Source of the DNA: Thalassobius sp965218685
GTDB lineage: Bacteria > Pseudomonadota > Alphaproteobacteria > Rhodobacterales > Rhodobacteraceae
Direction of reading: 5' to 3'
Assembly (NCBI RefSeq): GCF_965218685.1
Contig: NZ_OZ244657.1
Coordinates: 2,232,001-2,296,000, forward strand
DNA length: 64,000 nt
A program made the position numbers and the translations under genes. Below are positions 26,505-35,511 of the stretch, in pieces (the stretch's first letter is position 1; every line of letters begins with the position of its first letter). The notes below the pieces were generated by a model that searched no databases, was not told where the DNA came from, and was given only the letters and a program-made list of their open reading frames with translations.

Positions 26505-28844
26505 TCAGCTCTCCATGTCCAGGGCCAGCGCCCAGGCGACACGCTCGGGGCTGGTCAGTTTGATCGACAGGGCCTGGGCGTACAGCTCTTGGAACTCGGG
26601 CATGTCGTGCAGCTCGTCGGCCTTGGCGCGATGCCAGGCCAGCCCTTTTTCGTGCAGTGCGCGCAAGGTGTCGTCTTGCATCAGCCGGTCGTATTCAGCG
26701 CGCAAACGGGGGACGTTGCGCTGGATGGTCACGTCCTGATGATCGTTCCAGTCCATGCGGATCCAGTAGTTCAACCCGATCGAGCGATCCACATGCAGTG
26801 CCCGGCCGCGCTGGCGTTTGACCAGAAAACTCTCGGCCGATCTCAGGGCATAGTGGTTCAGCTGGATCAGGTCATACCCGATCGTCTTGCGCGAGCTGCG
26901 CCAGCCGTTTTTCAGCGCGTCGTTGGTCATATCCTGACCCGAGCCATTGACCCATTTCACCCGATCAGCCATGTCATCAGACAGCTTGTTGGGGCGGTGG
27001 CAACTGAGCTTTTCATAGGCCCCGATATTACGGAACAGGGTCTTGAAACCCCAGACAGTATGCGGCTTTGGGCAGTATTTCGGCGCGCAGCGGTCGAATT
27101 GTTCGATGACGAACTTGTCTGCCAGCTTGTCCACTCCGCTGTGACCGAACAGGCGCCAGGTCATGGCCACGTTGCTGGCCCCGGGCACCATCGCATAAAA
27201 GTCGTCCAGGGTGCCGTTGCCGCACCGGATGTTCATGAACTCGTCCACGTCGATATGGGCGATCCAATCAGCGTTTTTCAGCACAGGTTCCTGGCGGGCG
27301 TTATCCAGCGCGAATTGCTGAGGCGAATTGCCGGACCAGTTATCATTGTTGCGGTGCTGTAGGATGCCAAGTTCTTGCAAGCGCCGCAAAATTTGGTCTG
27401 TGCCGTCGCTGCAGTCATTTGTGTAGATCAGGAAGTCATCCACCCCGATGGCCCGGTGGTAGGCTACCCATTCCAGAATATAGGGCGCCTCGTTCTTCAT
27501 GCAGCCAACGATGGCTGTGCGCGGCCGGTTCTTGCGCGGCACCATAGACGGATAGGGCGCGCCAAGCTGATCCTCGCGCAGGGTTCCTATGCGGTTGTGT
27601 GGCTTGAAGGACGAGCTTTGCAGCTTGATCAGGTTCTGCTGGGCCAGGGGCGGCATGATCGCGCGGATCTGCGGCGCCAGCGAGGCACCCAGTTGCGCCC
27701 CATTCACGTTTTCCTTGGGCGGGTCCTGCAGACGTTTTTCCTGACGGGTGGCCCGGTCGATCCGGCCCATGAAAGCCAGCAGATATTGAGAGGCCCGATA
27801 ACCGTTTTCCGGGTCCGCTTCGGACCAGGCGGGGGCCTTGCCACGGGTCGGGCGCAGCGCCTCGGACAACGCGGGGAACGCCTGGGTCAGATTGGCGTTT
27901 GCTTCCGTGAACCCGGCCGAGATTTGCCGCAACGAGGCTGGGTTGATCGGCGGGCCGTCGATGGCCACGTCCCTGGTCATCGTGCTCCACAGTTTGCGCG
28001 GGATCACCTTGCCGGTTCGTTTAAGCAGCGCCATCAGAAGCTCGTTCAGCTGCCGGGCGCGCGTTATGTGGGCAGCGGGCACAAGGCCGGGCACCAAGGC
28101 TGCGGCGGCCTTGCCAATCTGCCCCTTGATGCCAAAGGCGGTGCACAACTCTTCGGTGGCGCCTTCAGAGTGAAACAGCTTGGCATCATAGGGCCGCAGG
28201 GTGACACATCCTTGGCCAAAGACGCTTTCCCATTCGGTCACAAGTCGTGTGTAGTCCAGCCAGAACGGCGGGGCCTGAATTTCCTGAAACTGCCCCAGTG
28301 CGGGCTGAACCTCGTGCCCGTCCAAAAGGGCGTCATCCCACCAATCTGCCGTGCCAGCCATTTCTTGCTCCAGCGCCAGAGACTGGGCGCGGCCGGACAT
28401 GACCTGATGGGCATAATGGCGGGCCAGAACGCGCGCTTGCTCGTCCACATGGGCAATGACGCGAATGTCCGAGGACAGCGGTGCCAGCAAGTCACGCAGA
28501 CGCTCCAGCTCGGACCGGCGCGACAGCGAGGCACCAAGCTGGCTGGCCGACAGGATCAGCGTGTCCGGGTTGGCGCTGGCGACCTCTTGGTGCAGCTTGG
28601 TCACGACATCCGCACGCAATGCGGCCTGATCTGCGGCATCCGCATAGCCCCGGCTGGCGCGCAGAGGGTCCACGTGACCCGGGTCGGTGACAGCCATGTA
28701 AAGGCGCGTATGGTTCTTGGCACCGGGGCTGCGCGGATAAAGAATACCCTTGGACAAAAGCTGTTCGCGCTTGTCATTCAGCACGGATTGCAGCCGTGAA
28801 GCCCCCACCTGTTCAAGACCAATATGCAGGTATATCCGCATCAT
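26505..28844 (-). CDS. Sulfotransferase-like / glycosyltransferase family 2 fusion
   Basis: A 779-residue two-part protein. Residues about 1-320 resemble sulfotransferases (IYLHIGLEQVGASRLQ then LLSKGILYP), but the PAPS loop that normally reads KTGTT has become QVGAS. Residues about 445-760 are a complete GT2 domain: CMKNEAPYILEWVAYH, TNDCSDGTD, HIDVDEFMNIRCG and LNHYALRSAESFLVKRQRG. The start overlaps the stop of the sulfotransferase gene as ATGA (28841-28844). A bifunctional or tethered role in making a sulfated glycan is an inference from this fusion and the flanking genes. Confidence 0.78.
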   Translation of the reverse strand: MMRIYLHIGLEQVGASRLQSVLNDKREQLLSKGILYPRSPGAKNHTRLYMAVTDPGHVDPLRASRGYADAADQAALRADVVTKLHQEVASANPDTLILSASQLGASLSRRSELERLRDLLAPLSSDIRVIAHVDEQARVLARHYAHQVMSGRAQSLALEQEMAGTADWWDDALLDGHEVQPALGQFQEIQAPPFWLDYTRLVTEWESVFGQGCVTLRPYDAKLFHSEGATEELCTAFGIKGQIGKAAAALVPGLVPAAHITRARQLNELLMALLKRTGKVIPRKLWSTMTRDVAIDGPPINPASLRQISAGFTEANANLTQAFPALSEALRPTRGKAPAWSEADPENGYRASQYLLAFMGRIDRATRQEKRLQDPPKENVNGAQLGASLAPQIRAIMPPLAQQNLIKLQSSSFKPHNRIGTLREDQLGAPYPSMVPRKNRPRTAIVGCMKNEAPYILEWVAYHRAIGVDDFLIYTNDCSDGTDQILRRLQELGILQHRNNDNWSGNSPQQFALDNARQEPVLKNADWIAHIDVDEFMNIRCGNGTLDDFYAMVPGASNVAMTWRLFGHSGVDKLADKFVIEQFDRCAPKYCPKPHTVWGFKTLFRNIGAYEKLSCHRPNKLSDDMADRVKWVNGSGQDMTNDALKNGWRSSRKTIGYDLIQLNHYALRSAESFLVKRQRGRALHVDRSIGLNYWIRMDWNDHQDVTIQRNVPRLRAEYDRLMQDDTLRALHEKGLAWHRAKADELHDMPEFQELYAQALSIKLTSPERVAWALALDMES

Positions 28845-29488
28845 TCAGCCTCTGATTCTTGTGGGTTCGCGGCGGGGTTGCGGTTGGCCTTGCCCCACCA
28901 GGGGATTTCACGACCCAGGAATTGGCCCAGCGTTTGGGGCGCGTTGCGCGCGCTGACGTCCAGCAACAAGAAACGCGGATCCCCGGCGAAAAGCCGTTCC
29001 AGATGGGCGTAATGGGCACAGATCCATTGCATCCGGTGTTCCGGGCGTCCCCCAAACGGGGCGGGCAGGCCGGGAACCTGGCCTTCGGGCAGACGTTCGG
29101 TGCCCAAGTTGGACCAACGCAGCATCGAGTTCGACAACCGCTCGGGCGTGCGCCAGGTGGCCAGGAAGCGCGCGCCTGGGTGGTGTTCGCGGATCGCCTC
29201 GATCAGGCCGAAATCCATTTGCGGCCAGTAGGACACGCCCTGTTGCAGGGTGCTGATCTCCGAGAACCCGTCAAACAGATCCAGCCCGTGCAGGGGATCG
29301 CCTGTTTCGAAGTAATTGCGATACAGCAGCTCGCCGACATAAGCCCCGTGCAAGGACGTGTCCGGCGTCTGGCGCTTGCGAATACGGAAATCCGCGATCC
29401 GCAACCCCGAGACACGCAGCGCATGGGCCAGGGTCGTCGTGCCTGATTTGGGCAGGCCAAGGTTGATGATCCGCACGCGTTCGCTCAT
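28841..29488 (-). CDS. Sulfotransferase family protein
   Basis: A 215-residue protein with an intact PAPS-binding loop GLPKSGTTTLAHAL (about residues 9-22) and a possible 3'-phosphate site RLSNSMLRWSN. It would move sulfate from PAPS to an acceptor, probably a sugar given its neighbours. ATG 29488 overlaps the upstream glycosyltransferase stop (ATGA), and its own stop overlaps the fused gene. An open frame extends upstream to 29602 but lies within the preceding gene. Confidence 0.8.
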   Translation of the reverse strand: MSERVRIINLGLPKSGTTTLAHALRVSGLRIADFRIRKRQTPDTSLHGAYVGELLYRNYFETGDPLHGLDLFDGFSEISTLQQGVSYWPQMDFGLIEAIREHHPGARFLATWRTPERLSNSMLRWSNLGTERLPEGQVPGLPAPFGGRPEHRMQWICAHYAHLERLFAGDPRFLLLDVSARNAPQTLGQFLGREIPWWGKANRNPAANPQESEAE

Positions 29489-30516
29489 GTGTCCAACCCC
29501 AGAAGTGCGCGCAGCTCGGTTTCTTCGGCGGAAATCGTCGAGGTCTGGCGCAAATGGCGGCGCATTTTGCGATAGGGGCGCTGCTCCAGCAACTGGGCGC
29601 ATCTTTCGCGGTGCAGGCGCACGCAGTCATCATGCAGGCCCGCGATGCCGGGCAGGGCCCGCAGGCGCGTCATTTCGGTGCGCAGGGCTGGTAGGTAGCG
29701 ATGGATCGAGTGATCCTCGACCCCGTCATCGTTACGCTCGCGCCAATAGCTGTCGTCAAAAGCGCGGTTTTCCCGGTTCACGTCGCCACGGTCGTTCTTG
29801 ACCAGATAGCTGTCCAGCGAGCGCAGGGCATAATGATGCAGCGTCGCGAAATTGCGTGCGCCCGCAGCCGGAAACTTGCGAATACGCCGGGGGTTCGCGG
29901 CCACCAGGAATTTCTGAGGCACATCGCGCCCCGACCCGTCGGTCCAGCGCGGATGCTTGCGGGGCGGCAGCTTATCGCGGAAGAACGGCCGGTGCGCGCC
30001 GAAGTATTTCAGCGGAAAGTCATGGCGCATAAGGGTTTTCACCTCGATCGCCAGCTCGCCACACCAGATATCGGGGTTATGGGTGCGGGTGAACTGCTCG
30101 ATCACCGGGACGTCTTTGAATTTCTCGATCCCCGCGTTGGCGAAGAATTGGAAGGTAAGAGAGATCGCCTGAGGATCGTCGCAAGCCTTGATCAGCGCGG
30201 GCAGGGTGTGATCACCCACGTGGATATTCGGAAACTCGTCCACATCCGCGACCCAGACCCAGTCGGCGCCCGTCACGATGTCCTGTTTGGCCGCGTGGCG
30301 CAGAGCCTCCATCTGATAGTTACGCCCCTGCGCGGGGTTGGGCAGATGGGTGACAATCCCGGCTGTGGCCAAACCATCCAGCAATCGGTCGGTCCCATCG
30401 CTGCAATCGTTCGAGTAAAACAGGAAATCACTGACGCCCACGACACGGTGAAAGGCGATCCATTCCAGCAGGAACGGCCCCTCGTTTTTTACACAGGTCA
30501 CGGCGGTGATGCGCAT
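29485..30516 (-). CDS. Glycosyltransferase family 2-like protein
   Basis: A 343-residue GT2 protein, first gene of the coupled set: CVKNEGPFLLEWIAFH, SNDCSDGTD, ADVDEFPNIHVGD and HHYALRSLDSYLVKNDRG. The start MRITAV at 30516 was chosen because GGCGAGG lies five bases upstream and because homologues begin here; ATG 30555 is an alternative adding 13 residues. Order of transcription is this gene, sulfotransferase, fusion, second GT2. Confidence 0.82.
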   Translation of the reverse strand: MRITAVTCVKNEGPFLLEWIAFHRVVGVSDFLFYSNDCSDGTDRLLDGLATAGIVTHLPNPAQGRNYQMEALRHAAKQDIVTGADWVWVADVDEFPNIHVGDHTLPALIKACDDPQAISLTFQFFANAGIEKFKDVPVIEQFTRTHNPDIWCGELAIEVKTLMRHDFPLKYFGAHRPFFRDKLPPRKHPRWTDGSGRDVPQKFLVAANPRRIRKFPAAGARNFATLHHYALRSLDSYLVKNDRGDVNRENRAFDDSYWRERNDDGVEDHSIHRYLPALRTEMTRLRALPGIAGLHDDCVRLHRERCAQLLEQRPYRKMRRHLRQTSTISAEETELRALLGLDT

Positions 30517-30722
30517 TGACGCCTCGCCCTGATCCATTGGGTCTTTTTCGGTCATGACACTGCCCATACTCTGGCCGCGGGTGGTCCCGTTCTACCCCAG
30601 AAATCGTTACCGGAATCATGACAGCCTTGGGCCGGGGCGTCAACGTCACGCAGCGTCTTGCACCTTGGTGCCACTTGACGCATCGCGCATGGGGCTCTCT
30701 CATGCCCTAAGGGAGGACGAGG

Positions 30723-31631
30723 ATGACTGAAATCAATTCCATCGACGATGTGCAATCGGCGCTTGCCGGGCAGGACTATGTCTGCGGACGCGCTTTGGCC
30801 ACGGTGGCCTTTCTGTCGCTGAAGCTGGGGCGCCCCCTGTTTCTGGAAGGTGAGGCTGGTGTCGGCAAGACCGAGATCGCCAAAGCCATCGCCGCAGCGC
30901 TGGGCAGGCGCCTGATCCGTTTGCAATGTTACGAGGGGCTGGATGCGTCGTCTGCCGTCTATGAATGGAACTTTGCCGCCCAGATGATCGCCATCCGTAC
31001 AGCCGAGGCCGGGGGCGGTGCCGACCGTGACGCCTTGCAAACCGAGCTGTTCACCCAGGACTATCTGATTGAACGTCCCTTGCTGCAGGCCATGCGCCCC
31101 CAGCCCGGTGGCGCGCCTGTGCTGCTGATCGACGAGCTGGATCGCACGGACGAACCCTTCGAGGCCTTCCTGCTTGAGGCGCTTTCCGACTTCCAGGTCA
31201 CGATCCCCGAGCTGGGCACCGTGCATGCACCCGAACCGCCCATCGTCATCCTGACCTCGAACCGCACGCGCGAAGTGCATGACGCCCTGAAACGCCGCTG
31301 TCTGTATCACTGGGTGGATTATCCCGAATTCGACCGCGAGGTGGAAATCCTGCAAGCCCGCGCCCCCGAGGCCGCCGAGGCGCTGAGCCAAGAGGTTGTC
31401 GCCTTTGTCCAACGTCTGCGCACCGAGGATCTGTTCAAGAAACCCGGTGTGGCTGAAACCATCGACTGGGCGAAATGTCTGCTGGCGCTGGATGTGCTGT
31501 CCCTGTCCCCCGAGGTGATCTCGGACACGATTGGCGCGATCCTGAAATACCAGGACGATATTCAACGTCTGCAAGGCTCCGAGGCGAAACGTCTGCTGGA
31601 GGAATCCCAGGCCGCACTGGCCCCGGCCTGA
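30723..31631 (+). CDS. MoxR/CoxD-type AAA+ ATPase
   Basis: A 302-residue AAA+ chaperone with Walker A GEAGVGKT (residues 43-50), Walker B VLLIDELDR and sensor ILTSNRTRE. In CO-dehydrogenase-type operons this protein, with CoxE, matures the copper/molybdenum active site; in other pathways MoxR acts on different cofactor enzymes. GGGAGGACGAGG precedes the ATG, and the gene opens the cox-type operon. Confidence 0.9.
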   Translation: MTEINSIDDVQSALAGQDYVCGRALATVAFLSLKLGRPLFLEGEAGVGKTEIAKAIAAALGRRLIRLQCYEGLDASSAVYEWNFAAQMIAIRTAEAGGGADRDALQTELFTQDYLIERPLLQAMRPQPGGAPVLLIDELDRTDEPFEAFLLEALSDFQVTIPELGTVHAPEPPIVILTSNRTREVHDALKRRCLYHWVDYPEFDREVEILQARAPEAAEALSQEVVAFVQRLRTEDLFKKPGVAETIDWAKCLLALDVLSLSPEVISDTIGAILKYQDDIQRLQGSEAKRLLEESQAALAPA

Positions 31632-31641
31632 GGGCACGCCC

Positions 31642-32901
31642 ATGGCCACGCTTCCTGATCTCGAGCTGCCGGATAATCCCAAGCTCACCCATAACATCAC
31701 CTATTTCGCCCGCGCCCTGCGCAAGGCGGGGCTGCCCATTGGGCCGGGCCGGGTGATTGACGCGATCCGCGCGGTGCAGGCAGCAGGGTTTACGGACAAA
31801 CGTGATTTCTACTGGACGCTTCATGCCTGTTTCGTGAACCGACCTGAACATCGGCTGATCTTCAGCCAGATATTCCGGCTCTATTGGCGCGATCCGCGAT
31901 ACATGGAACATATGATGGCGATGATGCTGCCTGCCATTCGCGGCGTGCAGGAGGAAAAGCCCGCGCAATCGGCTGAAAAACGTGCAGCCCAAGCGCTGCT
32001 GGATGGGCAATTGCCCGACATCCCCGAACCCGACACCCCCGAGGATGAGACCAAGATCGAGGTCGATGCCTCGCAGACCATGTCCACCGAGGAACGGCTG
32101 AAAACGCTGGATTTCGAACAGATGAGCGCTGAGGAAGCCGCCGAGGCCCGCCGGATGCTGGCACGTCTGAAACTGCCCGTGAAACCCATCGCCTCGCGCC
32201 GGGCGCAACCCAGTCAGAGGGGGCGTAGCATCGATTGGAGGCGCACTTTGCGCGGCTCCATGCGCCGTGGGGGCGAGCTGCACAAGATCGCGCTGAAATC
32301 CCCCAAGCCGCGTTGGCCCAATCTTGTGGTGCTGTGCGACATCTCAGGCTCCATGAGCCAATACAGCCGCATGGTGCTGCATTTCCTGCACGCTGTCGCC
32401 AATGAAAAAGGCGCAGGCTGGGCCAAGGTGCATGCCTTTACCTTTGGCACGCGGCTGACCAATATCACCCGCCATCTGGCCACACGCGATGTGGATCAGG
32501 CGCTGAAAGCCGCAGGTGCCGAGGCGCAGGACTGGGAGGGCGGCACAAGGATCGGGGATTGTCTGCATGACTTCAACCGAGACTGGTCTCGCAGGGTAAT
32601 GGGGCAGGGCGCCGTGGTACTGCTGATTACTGATGGGCTGGATCGCGGTGACGCGGGCGCGCTGGGCAAAGAGATGGAACGCCTGCACCTGTCCTCGCGT
32701 CGCCTGATCTGGTTGAACCCGCTGTTGCGCTGGGATGGTTTCGCGCCCAAGGCCTCGGGTATCAAGGCGATGCTGCCGCATGTGGATGCCTTTCGTGCGG
32801 GGCATTCGATCGCTACGCTGGAACAACTGGCCCAGGCGATCTCGCGTCCTGATGACGGGGGCGAGAAAGACCGCTTGATGCAAATATTGCGGGATGGCTA
32901 G
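31642..32901 (+). CDS. CoxE-type von Willebrand factor A protein
   Basis: A 419-residue protein with a C-terminal VWA domain holding the MIDAS motif DISGSMS (about residues 233-239) and LLITDGLDRG. The acidic, Pro/Glu-rich middle (about residues 103-160) is a linker. It is the partner of the MoxR-type ATPase, ten bases upstream, and is presumed to help insert or activate the metal centre of the molybdoenzyme. Confidence 0.9.
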   Translation: MATLPDLELPDNPKLTHNITYFARALRKAGLPIGPGRVIDAIRAVQAAGFTDKRDFYWTLHACFVNRPEHRLIFSQIFRLYWRDPRYMEHMMAMMLPAIRGVQEEKPAQSAEKRAAQALLDGQLPDIPEPDTPEDETKIEVDASQTMSTEERLKTLDFEQMSAEEAAEARRMLARLKLPVKPIASRRAQPSQRGRSIDWRRTLRGSMRRGGELHKIALKSPKPRWPNLVVLCDISGSMSQYSRMVLHFLHAVANEKGAGWAKVHAFTFGTRLTNITRHLATRDVDQALKAAGAEAQDWEGGTRIGDCLHDFNRDWSRRVMGQGAVVLLITDGLDRGDAGALGKEMERLHLSSRRLIWLNPLLRWDGFAPKASGIKAMLPHVDAFRAGHSIATLEQLAQAISRPDDGGEKDRLMQILRDG

Positions 32902-32944
32902 ACATGAAGGATCAGAGGCTTAGCTGATGACAAAGGGAGGGCGC

Positions 32945-33913
32945 ATGATGGACCGGTTCGACAATATCCCCGAAACTGCCTTGGCTTGGTACAACGCAGG
33001 TAAGGGCGCGGCACTGGCAACGGTGGTGGAAACCTGGGGCAGCGCCCCGCGGCGGGTCGGCAGCCAGCTGGCAGTGTCGGGCGAAGGCGAAATCGAAGGT
33101 TCGGTCTCGGGCGGCTGCGTCGAAGGCGCGGTGGTGGTCGAAGCGCTTGAGGCGATGGAAGACGGCAAAGCGCGCGTGCTGGAGTTCGGCGTCAGTGACG
33201 GGGATGCCTTTGCCGTGGGTCTGGCCTGTGGGGGCACCATCCGCGTTCTGGTCGAACCGATTGGCGATGCGCTGCCGTTGGACCTGCTTGAAGGGCTGGT
33301 CACGGCGCGTGCCGACCGCAAACCTGTTGCCGTTGTGGCCGACCTGGTGGACGGAGACCGCTGGCTTACCCATCACGGATATGACGAACGTTTCCGCATG
33401 GACCGTTCAGGCTTTGAAGAAGACGGACGATTTTTCGTGGCGATCCATAATCCTCCGCTGCGGATGATCGTTGTGGGCGCGGTGCATATCGCGCAAGCCC
33501 TGGTGCCCATGGCGCGACTGGCGGGCTATGACCCCATGATCATTGATCCGCGCGACAGTTTTGGATCTCAGGCGCGCTTTCCGGGGGAAACCATCCTGAA
33601 CGATTGGCCCGATGACGCGGTGAAATCTTTGGGTCTGGACATCCGTACCGCGCTGGTGCTGCTGACACATGACCCTAAGCTGGACGATCCTGCGCTGGAA
33701 CAGGCGCTGGGCGCGGATGTGTTCTATATCGGGGCGCTTGGATCGACCCGGACCCATGCCAAGCGGGTTGATCGGTTGATTGCAAAGGGGTTCTCGGCCC
33801 AGCAGATCGCCCGCATCCACGGCCCCGTTGGCCTGAACATCGGTGCTGCCAGCCCGGCCGAGATCGCCGTTGCCATCCTGGCGCAGGCAACACAGGTGCT
33901 GAGGCAGGGATGA
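32945..33913 (+). CDS. XdhC/CoxI family molybdoenzyme maturation factor
   Basis: A 322-residue protein with an N-terminal XdhC_CoxI domain (ATVVETWGSAPR, VSGGCVEGAV) and a C-terminal Rossmann XdhC_C domain (VVGAVHIAQAL, YIGALGSTRTHAKR). Family members bind molybdenum cofactor and deliver its sulfurated form to the target enzyme. GGGAGG at 32935-32940 fits ATG 32945 or 32948. Its stop overlaps the next gene by four bases. Confidence 0.88.
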   Translation: MMDRFDNIPETALAWYNAGKGAALATVVETWGSAPRRVGSQLAVSGEGEIEGSVSGGCVEGAVVVEALEAMEDGKARVLEFGVSDGDAFAVGLACGGTIRVLVEPIGDALPLDLLEGLVTARADRKPVAVVADLVDGDRWLTHHGYDERFRMDRSGFEEDGRFFVAIHNPPLRMIVVGAVHIAQALVPMARLAGYDPMIIDPRDSFGSQARFPGETILNDWPDDAVKSLGLDIRTALVLLTHDPKLDDPALEQALGADVFYIGALGSTRTHAKRVDRLIAKGFSAQQIARIHGPVGLNIGAASPAEIAVAILAQATQVLRQG

Positions 33914-34899
33914 AATTCGGCCCCGTCCCCCCCTCTCAGGCCGAAGGCGCGATTTTGGCCCATTCGCTGGAGCTGAACGGCGCAAAGCTGCGCAAGGGGC
34001 TGGTCCTGACCGGGGCCCATGTCGCGCAGATGCAAAGCGCTGGGCTGGACAGCGTCACCGTCGCCAGCCTTGGCCCTGATGACCTGCATGAAGACACGGC
34101 CGCCGCCCGTTTTGCGGCCGCTTTGGTCCAACACGGCAGTCCATTGATACAGACCGAGGCTTTTACCGGCCGTGTCAACGTACTGGCCCCCGGACCGGGG
34201 GTGGCGTTGCTGGACACGGATCGTTTGCGCGCGGCAAATGGCGTGCACCCGATGATCACCGTTGCCACGGTGCCCGCGTATCAACAGATGGGGCCACGCG
34301 GGATGGTCGCTACGGTCAAGGTTATCTCGTACGGGGTGCCCGCGCAGGATATCCAAAGCGCCTGCGATCTGGCCCACGAGGCAATCGATTTTGCCCCGGT
34401 GACCCTTCGCACGGCCACGCTGATCGTCACGGAAATCCCCGGCGGGGCAGGCGAAAAAGGTGTAGAAGCGATCCGTAACCGGTTGGAAACGCTTGGAATG
34501 ACGCTGGTCAATGTCGAGGCTGTCCCTCATGCCGAGGCTCCGCTTGGTGCGGCTCTTGCCAGGGTCGAAACCGATCTTGCGCTGATCCTGACCGGCTCGG
34601 CCACGTCGGATCCGATGGATGTCGCACCGCAAGCCGTGCGCCAGGCCGGCGGTCAGGTGGATCGCTTCGGTATGCCCGTCGACCCCGGCAACCTGCTGTT
34701 TGTCGGCGCGCTGAAGGACCGCCCCGTGATCGGTTTGCCGGGCTGTGCCCGCTCGCCTGCGCTGAACGGCGCCGACTGGGTGCTTTCGCGTATCGCCTGC
34801 GGGCTGGAGGTCACCCATGAAGATATTGCCGGAATGGGCGTCGGGGGCCTGCTGAAAGAAATCCCCACGCGTCCCATGCCGCGCAGCGCACGCCGTTAA
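33910..34899 (+). CDS. Molybdopterin-binding protein (MoCF_biosynth domain)
   Basis: A 329-residue protein with the MoeA/CinA-like molybdopterin-binding fold. Conserved stretches include LRKGLVLTGAHVAQM and the LILTGSATSDPMDVAPQAV block. Relatives in cox and xdh operons often carry an added nucleotidyltransferase domain; none is seen here, so it may be the adenylylation or binding half only. It probably supplies or holds the cofactor for the CoxL-like subunit. Confidence 0.75.
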   Translation: MKFGPVPPSQAEGAILAHSLELNGAKLRKGLVLTGAHVAQMQSAGLDSVTVASLGPDDLHEDTAAARFAAALVQHGSPLIQTEAFTGRVNVLAPGPGVALLDTDRLRAANGVHPMITVATVPAYQQMGPRGMVATVKVISYGVPAQDIQSACDLAHEAIDFAPVTLRTATLIVTEIPGGAGEKGVEAIRNRLETLGMTLVNVEAVPHAEAPLGAALARVETDLALILTGSATSDPMDVAPQAVRQAGGQVDRFGMPVDPGNLLFVGALKDRPVIGLPGCARSPALNGADWVLSRIACGLEVTHEDIAGMGVGGLLKEIPTRPMPRSARR

Positions 34900-34964
34900 A
34901 GTCAAAGTTGTCTCAGAAAATACTATCGCTGTCCGGCGCGGACATGTTTTACTTGATCCACAAG

Positions 34965-34981
34965 GCGGAACAAAATTCCGC
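34965..34981 (+). promoter_or_regulatory. Hairpin just before the coxS ribosome site
   Basis: GCGGAA and TTCCGC flank a 5-base CAAAA loop, nine bases before AAGGGAGG (34991-34998). It may mark mRNA processing or adjust the output of the structural genes relative to the maturation genes. Confidence 0.35.
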
Positions 34982-35003
34982 TCTCATTTCAAGGGAGGAT
35001 GAA

Positions 35004-35489
35004 ATGGTTGATATTACGCTTTCTGTAAACGGGGTCTCCCGATCCGGCAGTGTTGAGGGCCGTACGTTGTTGGTTGATTTTTTGCGGGATGGATTGGGTT
35101 TGACTGGGACGCATGTTGGTTGTGACACGTCTCAGTGCGGAGCCTGTGTTGTGCATGTTGATGGTGTTGCAGTTAAGGCGTGCACGATTTTGGCGGCCGA
35201 GGCGGATGGTGCCGAGGTCTCGACGATCGAGGGTCAGGCGGCACCGGACGGGACGCTGAACGCGATCCAGCAGGCGTTTCAGGATCATCACGGTCTTCAG
35301 TGCGGGTTTTGCACGCCGGGCATGGTGATGTCTGCGGCGGCCCTTCTGAAAGAGAACCCCCAGCCGACCGAGGGCGAGATCCGCGATTACCTTGAGGGCA
35401 ATATCTGCCGCTGCACCGGGTATCACAACATCGTCAAGGCGATCATGGCGGCGTCCGGTCAGGACGTTGGCGCCGTGGCGGCCGAATAA
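35004..35489 (+). CDS. coxS: CODH-like small [2Fe-2S] subunit
   Basis: A 161-residue iron-sulfur subunit of a molybdenum hydroxylase. The two [2Fe-2S] sites are complete: Cys40, Cys45, Cys48, Cys60 and Cys100, Cys103, Cys135, Cys137. The start at ATG 35004 has a strong AAGGGAGG; an earlier open frame from 34908 adds non-homologous residues. The first 60 codons use T-rich synonyms (GTT, TTG, GAT), unlike the GC-rich rest of the operon. It passes electrons from the Mo site in CoxL to FAD in CoxM. Confidence 0.93.
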   Translation: MVDITLSVNGVSRSGSVEGRTLLVDFLRDGLGLTGTHVGCDTSQCGACVVHVDGVAVKACTILAAEADGAEVSTIEGQAAPDGTLNAIQQAFQDHHGLQCGFCTPGMVMSAAALLKENPQPTEGEIRDYLEGNICRCTGYHNIVKAIMAASGQDVGAVAAE

Positions 35490-35511
35490 GACATTTCAGG
35501 GAGGAAATGAC

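Noticed and set aside
27375..28799. Plus-strand open frame of 474 codons opposite the fusion gene
   Set aside because: No recognisable domain, and the opposite strand carries motif-rich GT2 and sulfotransferase-like sequence.
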